From NCBI RefSeq assembly GCF_000403435.2, contig NZ_KE159707.1:768291-813494 (forward strand): a stretch of DNA of 45,204 nucleotides, written 5' to 3'. Every line of letters starts with the position of its first letter. Within the stretch, counting starts at the first letter, position 1. Below are positions 40,536 through 45,204 of the stretch, one piece after another. The notes below the pieces were generated by a model. That model made no database searches and had not been told where the DNA came from. It worked only from the letters and a program-made list of their open reading frames with translations. Source of the stretch: Oscillibacter sp. 1-3. Lineage in GTDB: Bacteria; Bacillota; Clostridia; Oscillospirales; Oscillospiraceae. Made by a program: the position numbers and the translations under genes.

Positions 40536-41111
40536 TCAGTTCTCCCGGAAGACGATGTTGCCGGGCTCGGCGCTCTCGATGATGGCCAGGGACTTGAGGT
40601 TCACTCCGGCGGCGCGGAGGCGGTCGCCGCCGCCCTGGAAGCCCTTCTCCACGGCGCAGCCGATGCCGACCAATGTGGCCCCGGCCTTGTCCACGATGTC
40701 GCACAATCCCCGCATGGCCTCGCCGTTGGCCATGAAGTCGTCGATAATCAGCACCTTGTCCTCGGAGGAGAACCACTCCTTGCTCACCAGCAGCGTGACC
40801 TTTTTCTTATAGGTGTAGGAGAAGATGTCGCTCTGGTACAGGCCGCCCTCGATGTTATCGCTCTTGGCCTTCTTGGCGAAGATCATGGGCTTGTTGAAGT
40901 GGCGGGCCACAATGGCGGACAGGGCGATGCCGCTGGCCTCGGCGGTGAGGATCATGGTCACCTCGTCCATGTTGAAGTGGCGGCCGAACTCCTCGGCGAT
41001 GTGTTCCATGAGTTCCGTGTCGATGCGGTGGTTCAAAAAGCCGTCCACCTTGATGATGTTGCCGGGCAGAACCTTGCCCTCCTTGACGATGCGGTCCTTC
41101 AGTTCCTGCAT
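40536..41111 (-). CDS. xpt: Xanthine phosphoribosyltransferase
   Basis: A 191-residue type I phosphoribosyltransferase for purine salvage (xanthine + PRPP to XMP). The PRPP motif is VLIIDDFMANGEAMRGL (residues ~122-138). MQELKDRIVKEGKVLPGNIIKVDGFLNHRID at the start and IFAKKAKSDNIEGGLYQSDIFSYTYKK are characteristic of Xpt rather than Apt or Hpt. XMP made here would feed guaA 4 kb away. ATG 41111 follows GGGGGAG. A guanine riboswitch, common before xpt, is not visible. Confidence 0.93.
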   Translation of the reverse strand: MQELKDRIVKEGKVLPGNIIKVDGFLNHRIDTELMEHIAEEFGRHFNMDEVTMILTAEASGIALSAIVARHFNKPMIFAKKAKSDNIEGGLYQSDIFSYTYKKKVTLLVSKEWFSSEDKVLIIDDFMANGEAMRGLCDIVDKAGATLVGIGCAVEKGFQGGGDRLRAAGVNLKSLAIIESAEPGNIVFREN

Positions 41112-41165
41112 AGCTGTCTCCCCCTTACTTTTTTGTAAAAATTTCTGTGAAAAAAATGTACTACC

Positions 41166-41194
41166 ATTATCCCGGATTCCTGTGGATTTTGCAA
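41166..41194 (-). promoter_or_regulatory. xpt: Promoter of xpt
   Basis: TTGCAA (41194-41189), 17 bp, GATAAT (41171-41166) on the minus strand; leader ~50 nt. Confidence 0.7.
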
Positions 41195-41358
41195 GTGATT
41201 TTCCAGACAAAAACCCTCTCCCCAAGCAGAAAAGCCCTGTCTCTTTTCGACAGAAAGCACAAAAATGGGCAAAAGCCGCGCCGTGGGGAGACACAGCGCG
41301 GCCAGCCTGCGGAAAATGCGTTCAGAAAACTGGATGGAATTTCCAGGGCGTTCCGGCT

Positions 41359-41495
41359 TAGGCCATGTTTGAAAAATGGCGGAATGCCCAACGGCGAGAG
41401 ATATTTTCGCCAATCAAGGCAAATTTTCGCAGGCGGGCTGACGCCCGGCAAGAACATTTAACGCAGAGTGGCGGATAAAGATCCACCGTTTGGGC
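41359..41495. mobile_element. MITE copy B (inverted relative to copy A, one end degenerate)
   Basis: From TAGGCCATGTTTGAAAAATG through GCGTTAAATGTTCTTGCCGGGC (read on the minus strand, in pieces) to GGTGGATC, it matches copy A at 31350 over ~135 bp in reverse orientation. The terminal repeat at 41359 is well preserved; the other end diverges after GTTTGGGC (41495). With the hairpin GCGGGAAACC/GGTTTCCCGC (41530-41556) this accounts for the 528-bp gap 41112-41639, in which I see no gene. Confidence 0.8.
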
Positions 41496-41529
41496 GTTTT
41501 GACGGTTTGAAAACAGACTCTGAAAGAGC

Positions 41530-41556
41530 GCGGGAAACCCTTTTGAGGTTTCCCGC
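41530..41556 (-). terminator. Probable terminator of the Mrp gene
   Basis: 10-bp stem with a 7-nt loop, ~85 nt beyond the stop; CTCTTTC follows on the minus strand. Confidence 0.5.
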
Positions 41557-41639
41557 ACACACCCTTCCTTCCCGCAGGATCGGTTTTCAGGTTTTGGAAC
41601 GTCCGGCCGTGCCGTGTTTTCCACGGCGCGGCTGTCTGC

Positions 41640-42455
41640 TTATTCCAGAGCCTGGGCGACCTTGTCCAGCCACGCGCCCTGAAAGGACTCGATGTCTCCG
41701 GCGTCCACCAGGGCCGCCAGGGCGGGGTCAATGGGCATCTCCGCCAGCAGCTGGAGGCCGTGGCGGGCGGCCGCGGCGGCAGTCCTGCCCTCGCCGAAGA
41801 GGCGGAGCTTTTTGCCGCAGTCCGGGCAGGAGACGTAGCTCATGTTTTCCACCAGTCCTACGATGGGCACCTCCATCATCTCCGCCATCTTCACGGCCTT
41901 CTCCACCACCATGCTCACCAGATCCTGGGGGGAGGCCACCACCAGAATGCCGTCCAGAGGGATGGACTGGAACACGGAGAGGGACACGTCCCCGGTACCA
42001 GGGGGCATATCCACAAAGAGGTAGTCGCAGTTCCACAGCACGTCCGTCCAGAACTGCTGCACCACGCCGGAGATTACCGGGCCCCGCCAGACGACCGGGT
42101 CTGTCTCGTTCTGGAGCAGCAGGTTGGTGGACATCACCTGGATGCCGGTGCGGGTCTCCATGGGGCAGAGGCTCTCCTCGCTGCCCACGGCCTGGCCGTG
42201 GAGGCCGAAGGCCTTGGGGATGGAGGGGCCGGTGACGTCGGCGTCCAGAACACCGACAGTATGGCCCCGGCGGCGCATGGTCACCGCCAGCTGGCAGCAG
42301 GTCATGGACTTGCCCACGCCGCCCTTGCCGGACACGACGCCGTATACCTTGCCCACATGGGCGGCAGGATGGTGTTCTTTCAGCAGGGACTGGGGCTCCT
42401 GCCGCTCTCCGCAGCTCTCGCCGCAGGAGGCGCAGTCATGGGTACATTCGCTCAT
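41640..42455 (-). CDS. Mrp/NBP35-family iron-sulfur carrier ATPase
   Basis: A 271-residue P-loop protein of the Mrp/ApbC group, which binds and delivers Fe-S clusters. The N-terminus has a Cys cluster CTHDCASCGESCG (residues 4-16), like eukaryotic-type NBP35. The deviant Walker A GKGGVGKS is at 43-50, DADVTGPSIPKAFGL at ~71-85, and the cluster-binding CPDC near residue 210 (SYVSCPDCGKKLRLFGEG). The DUF59 domain of longer Mrp proteins is absent. AAAAGGAG precedes the ATG. It stands alone; metabolic partners are not adjacent. Confidence 0.92.
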   Translation of the reverse strand: MSECTHDCASCGESCGERQEPQSLLKEHHPAAHVGKVYGVVSGKGGVGKSMTCCQLAVTMRRRGHTVGVLDADVTGPSIPKAFGLHGQAVGSEESLCPMETRTGIQVMSTNLLLQNETDPVVWRGPVISGVVQQFWTDVLWNCDYLFVDMPPGTGDVSLSVFQSIPLDGILVVASPQDLVSMVVEKAVKMAEMMEVPIVGLVENMSYVSCPDCGKKLRLFGEGRTAAAAARHGLQLLAEMPIDPALAALVDAGDIESFQGAWLDKVAQALE

Positions 42456-42523
42456 GATTTAATCTCCTTTTCAATTGCGTGTATTTTATAATGGTATATA
42501 TGGAACTTATGCAGAGTGATATT

Positions 42524-44740
42524 TTATACCAGAGGGGCACCGCCCGTCAACCGCTGGATAAAAACGCCGCTGTCCCCGGCGAAGAATTCCGCCTCCCGGC
42601 TGTGGCAGGTGAAGAGGAGGATCTGCCGCTTTTGAGCCGCGGCGCGCAGATACCGCAGGGCGGCGGCGCAGCGGACGTTGTCGAAATTGGTTAGGGCGTC
42701 ATCCAGGACGATAGGCACGCAGGCCTCCTCCGGCAGCACCAGGTCGCAGATGGCGAGGCGCACCGCCAGGTAGAGCTGGTCCACGGCTCCGGCGGACAGC
42801 AGGGCCGCATCCCGACAGACGCTGTCTCCGGAAGGCTCGGCGGAGAGACGGAAGCTCCGGTCCAGCGTCACGCCGGTGTAGCGGCCGTCCGTCAGCTCCC
42901 GGAAGATCTCCGCCGCCCGGCGGCCCAGCTCCGGGGAGAAACGGGTCTGGAGGGCGGTGTTGGCGGCGCTGAGGGCGTCCATTGCCAGCTGGATGGCGTC
43001 GTACTCCCCCTCCAGGGTCTGCATCTGCTCCCGCAGGTGGCCGGCGGAGGAGCGGAGCACCACCGGGTCCCCCAGGGCGTGGAGCTGTCCGGCGAGACGG
43101 TCCGCCTCGGAGCGGGCGGCGGCCAGGGCGTCCCGGGTCTCCTCCAGCCGGGCGGAGACCGTTTCCCGGCTCCGGGCGGGGACGGGGAGATCTGCCTCCT
43201 CCCCGGCGGCGGGAGTCTGCTGGGCCAGCAGGTCATAGCGGAGCCGGGCCTCCCGGGCGGCGGCCTCCGCCTCCGTCAGCTCCCGGCGGCGGACGGCGCA
43301 GGCGCGGAGGGCGGCGTCGGCGGCAGGCACGTCAAAGGCGGCGGGAGCGAAGCGGCGGACCTCCAGCAAAATACCCTGCTCGTTGGTGGTGAGGGAGCTG
43401 TACAGGCTGTCCGCGGCGGCGGTTTTAGCGGTCAGATCCGCCTGGGCGGCCTCCGCGGCCCGATAGAGGGCGGTGAAGTCCTCCAGCGACTTCTGCCGCT
43501 GCTCCCGGAGCGACCCGGCCCGGACCTCCCACTTCTTTTGCTTTTGAATCGTGAGCAGACTCAAGGCCAAAAGGCACAGCCCCCCCGCCCCGCAGCCGCA
43601 GCCGATGGACAGCCGCAGGTTTTGCTGGGCGAAAAAGACCATGGCGGCCCATAGCCCAGGGCCCAGGGCAAGGGTCAGCAGCACTCCCCAGAGGGGAAAC
43701 CGGGGCCTGGGCTCCAGATTCAGGGGAAGCTGGGCCGCCTGCTCCGGCGTCTGGCCCGGAAAGGGGCTGTCGTTGACGGCGGCCTCCGCCCACAGTACCG
43801 CTTTCCGGGCTTCGTCCTGCTCCTCCCGGGCCTTTTTCAGGGACCGGCGCACGGTCTCCAGGTTGACGATGGCGCCCCGCAGGCGGCCGATGGCGTCGTT
43901 CTCCGGCACCCGCTCCGTCTCGATCTGTCGGCGGAGGTCCGCGGCCCGGCGGCCAGCCTCCTGGAGGGCGGTCTCTGCCTGGGAAAGGGCATGGCGCTGC
44001 CGGCTGGCTTCCCAGCGGCCGCAGGCGGTCAGCTCCTCCTCCAGGGAGGTCTTTTCGCCCTCCAATGTCTCCGCCCGCCTCCGGGCGGCGGCCAGCTGCA
44101 CTTCCAGCTCCTCCAGCTCCTCCAGTTGGCGCTCTGTCTCCAGGAGCTCCGTCTCCAGGGCGGGGAGCTGGCCCGTCTTGTTGTGGCGGCGGCGGTTCAA
44201 TTGTTTTTTTAATGTATCTGCGGCCTCGGAGTAGGAGGTGCCCTCCTCGCCGGAGGTGATGAGGGCGGCAATCCGCCGCTCCAGGCCCGGGTCCTGGGTG
44301 ATGGCCAGCCCCGACTGGCGGATGAAGGCGCTGCGCTCAAACACCTCCCGGCTGACGCCCAGAAGGGTCTCGCCGCAGGTCGGGCCCGTCAGACCGGAGA
44401 CCGGCTCGTTGGTGCCGGCATAGACCGCCTGGAACTCCCCCATGGGGGCGGTCTGGCGGCGGGTGGCGCGGGTCAGGGTCAGCTCCCGGTCTCCGGCGCG
44501 GCAGTCCAGCCGCCCGGACATGGCAACGCCGGCCCAGGGGGCGAAGCGGTTCTTGTCGGCGATGAAGCCGGCCCTGTCCCGCTCCCGGCTGTTGATGCCA
44601 AAGAGCATGGCCGAGAGAAACGCGCACCAGGTGGACTTCCCCGCCTCATTGGGGGCCTCGATGATATTCAGGCCGTCTCGAAGCTCCAGGGACTGGTTTT
44701 GGAGCCTGCCAAAGGTGGCGGACATCTTGCGGATCAGCAA
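42524..44740 (-). CDS. SbcC/Rad50-like ATPase of the YhaN type
   Basis: A 738-residue ABC-type ATPase. Walker A EAPNEAGKSTW is near residue 30 after LLIRKMSATFGRLQNQSLELRDGLNII; the signature-like LLSAGAVDQLYLAVRLAI and Walker B VPIVLDDALTNFD are near 660-700. Two long coiled-coil arms (Glu/Arg/Ala-rich, ~190-305 and ~410-600) flank a hydrophobic middle with two likely transmembrane helices (~340-385: LWGVLLTLALGPGLWAAMVFFA and SIGCGCGAGGLCLLALSLL). That replaces the Rad50 zinc hook, as in YhaN. The partner nuclease (YhaO/SbcD-like) is not in the window. The start is TTG 44740 with GGAGTG eight bases upstream, giving MLIRKMSATFGR. Confidence 0.85.
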   Translation of the reverse strand: MLIRKMSATFGRLQNQSLELRDGLNIIEAPNEAGKSTWCAFLSAMLFGINSRERDRAGFIADKNRFAPWAGVAMSGRLDCRAGDRELTLTRATRRQTAPMGEFQAVYAGTNEPVSGLTGPTCGETLLGVSREVFERSAFIRQSGLAITQDPGLERRIAALITSGEEGTSYSEAADTLKKQLNRRRHNKTGQLPALETELLETERQLEELEELEVQLAAARRRAETLEGEKTSLEEELTACGRWEASRQRHALSQAETALQEAGRRAADLRRQIETERVPENDAIGRLRGAIVNLETVRRSLKKAREEQDEARKAVLWAEAAVNDSPFPGQTPEQAAQLPLNLEPRPRFPLWGVLLTLALGPGLWAAMVFFAQQNLRLSIGCGCGAGGLCLLALSLLTIQKQKKWEVRAGSLREQRQKSLEDFTALYRAAEAAQADLTAKTAAADSLYSSLTTNEQGILLEVRRFAPAAFDVPAADAALRACAVRRRELTEAEAAAREARLRYDLLAQQTPAAGEEADLPVPARSRETVSARLEETRDALAAARSEADRLAGQLHALGDPVVLRSSAGHLREQMQTLEGEYDAIQLAMDALSAANTALQTRFSPELGRRAAEIFRELTDGRYTGVTLDRSFRLSAEPSGDSVCRDAALLSAGAVDQLYLAVRLAICDLVLPEEACVPIVLDDALTNFDNVRCAAALRYLRAAAQKRQILLFTCHSREAEFFAGDSGVFIQRLTGGAPLV

Positions 44741-44849
44741 AAAAATCACTCCTCGGAGAATATATTTTATAATGTGAGACAAAATAGAACGGGCAAAAAT
44801 CCCGGAGAACTGTTTGTGAAAAACTGGGCATAGTGGTCTACTCATGACC

Positions 44850-44878
44850 ATTATACCATATCATGGTTTGCTTGCACA
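44850..44878 (-). promoter_or_regulatory. Probable promoter of the YhaN-like gene
   Basis: TATAAT (44855-44850) with a weak TGTGCA -35 at 17 bp, minus strand; leader ~105 nt. Confidence 0.45.
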
Positions 44879-44969
44879 GCCCATTTTCTGTTTTGCACAG
44901 AAGTAGTACCAAAAATCGGGGAAAGAGCTGGGCAGGTTGAAAAAACAAGAAAAAAGTGAAGAAAATGGG

Positions 44970-44998
44970 TTGACAAATGGAGCGCGATTTGGTATTCT
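44970..44998 (+). promoter_or_regulatory. Tandem promoter P1 (probable rRNA operon)
   Basis: TTGACA (44970-44975), 17 bp, TATTCT (44993-44998). Confidence 0.7.
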
Positions 44999-45072
44999 AG
45001 CAAAGCTGTGAGGCGGTGCGGGAGCGCAGTTGAGCCGCAGGAAAAGAATTGAAAGAAATTCGAAAAAAGCGG

Positions 45073-45101
45073 TTGACAAACGCGAGAAGCGCTGTTATAA
45101 T
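45073..45101 (+). promoter_or_regulatory. Tandem promoter P2 (probable rRNA operon)
   Basis: TTGACA (45073-45078), 17 bp, TATAAT (45096-45101): full consensus, ~103 bp below P1. Tandem, perfectly spaced consensus promoters are typical of rRNA operons. Confidence 0.8.
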
Positions 45102-45107
45102 AGCAAT

Positions 45108-45204
45108 GTTCCGCCGAAGAAGGCATGCACCTTGTAAATTAAACAACGTAACGAAAAGAAAGCACCAGAGTTCGTGGTCTTTGTAGGCCATGACGAAAAA
45201 GAGC
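45108..45204 (+). other. Leader of a stable-RNA operon (probably 16S rRNA leader)
   Basis: Non-coding sequence with ACCTTGTAAATTAAACAACG and GTAACGAAAAGAAAGCACC, similar in style to antitermination/box-containing leaders before clostridial 16S genes. The 16S start itself is not in the window, so the assignment is inference from the promoters and leader. Confidence 0.5.

Noticed and set aside
41112..41300. Guanine riboswitch upstream of xpt
   Set aside because: The leader is about 50 nt from the promoter, too short, and lacks the conserved core.

Overview
The window looks like chromosome from a GC-rich anaerobic Firmicute of the class Clostridia, most like Oscillospiraceae (the Flavonifractor / Oscillibacter / Lawsonibacter neighbourhood). 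This rests on the gene repertoire (pyruvate phosphate dikinase, RicT next to HolB, YtrA-type GntR with an ABC exporter, YhaN-like SbcC, AIM24), strong AGGAGG ribosome binding sites, sigma-A promoters with 17-bp spacers, and many GC-rich intergenic palindromes. The species call is inference.

Layout. 1-290: the start of a secreted repeat protein. 290-985: gene-free, AT-rich, with a cluster of DnaA-box-like 9-mers. 986-6303: a very compact minus-strand operon polA / unknown / membrane protein / rimI / tsaD, with an ATGA overlap at every junction. 6.6-14 kb: envelope and signalling genes, namely a lipoprotein solute-binding protein, two ECF sigma/anti-sigma pairs of different type, a MarR regulator with a perfect palindromic operator, a candidate ~200-nt structured RNA, and a small membrane protein/lipoprotein pair. 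14.1-16.8 kb: metG with a HAD phosphatase. 17-24.9 kb: an Xre regulator divergent from a tiny protein, a lipoprotein, a PF06695 membrane protein, a GntR-ABC operon, another Xre/membrane protein, a Cof phosphatase, and holB-ricT. 25.5-28.1 kb: ppdK. 28.3-32 kb: a decayed zone with gene fragments and a 164-bp MITE beside a divergent SOD, AIM24, an ArAE-type membrane protein and an HPr-like protein. 32.4-33.8 kb: lspA-rluD. 33.98-36.80 kb: a ~2.8-kb AT-rich island at the 3' end of guaA. 36.8-44.7 kb: guaA, a palindrome-rich gap, a lipoprotein gene broken at an 11-nt homopolymer, xpt, a second MITE copy, an Mrp ATPase and a YhaN-like ATPase. 44.97-45.2 kb: two tandem consensus promoters on the plus strand that probably drive an rRNA operon just beyond the window.

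The most interesting locus is the guaA island. A 10-bp direct repeat, ACTCCCACTC, lies at the guaA stop codon and again 2.8 kb away. It encloses a doubly broken tyrosine recombinase and one intact AT-rich gene. That gene encodes a GHKL ATPase with a C-terminal PD-(D/E)xK-like pattern, a good candidate for a single-gene defence system. Next are the structured RNA at ~10.5 kb, the C11 tract that may switch a two-domain lipoprotein, and the DnaA-box cluster.

All calls were made by reading the sequence without any database search. Family names are recognition-based; residue numbers use the start codons given here.
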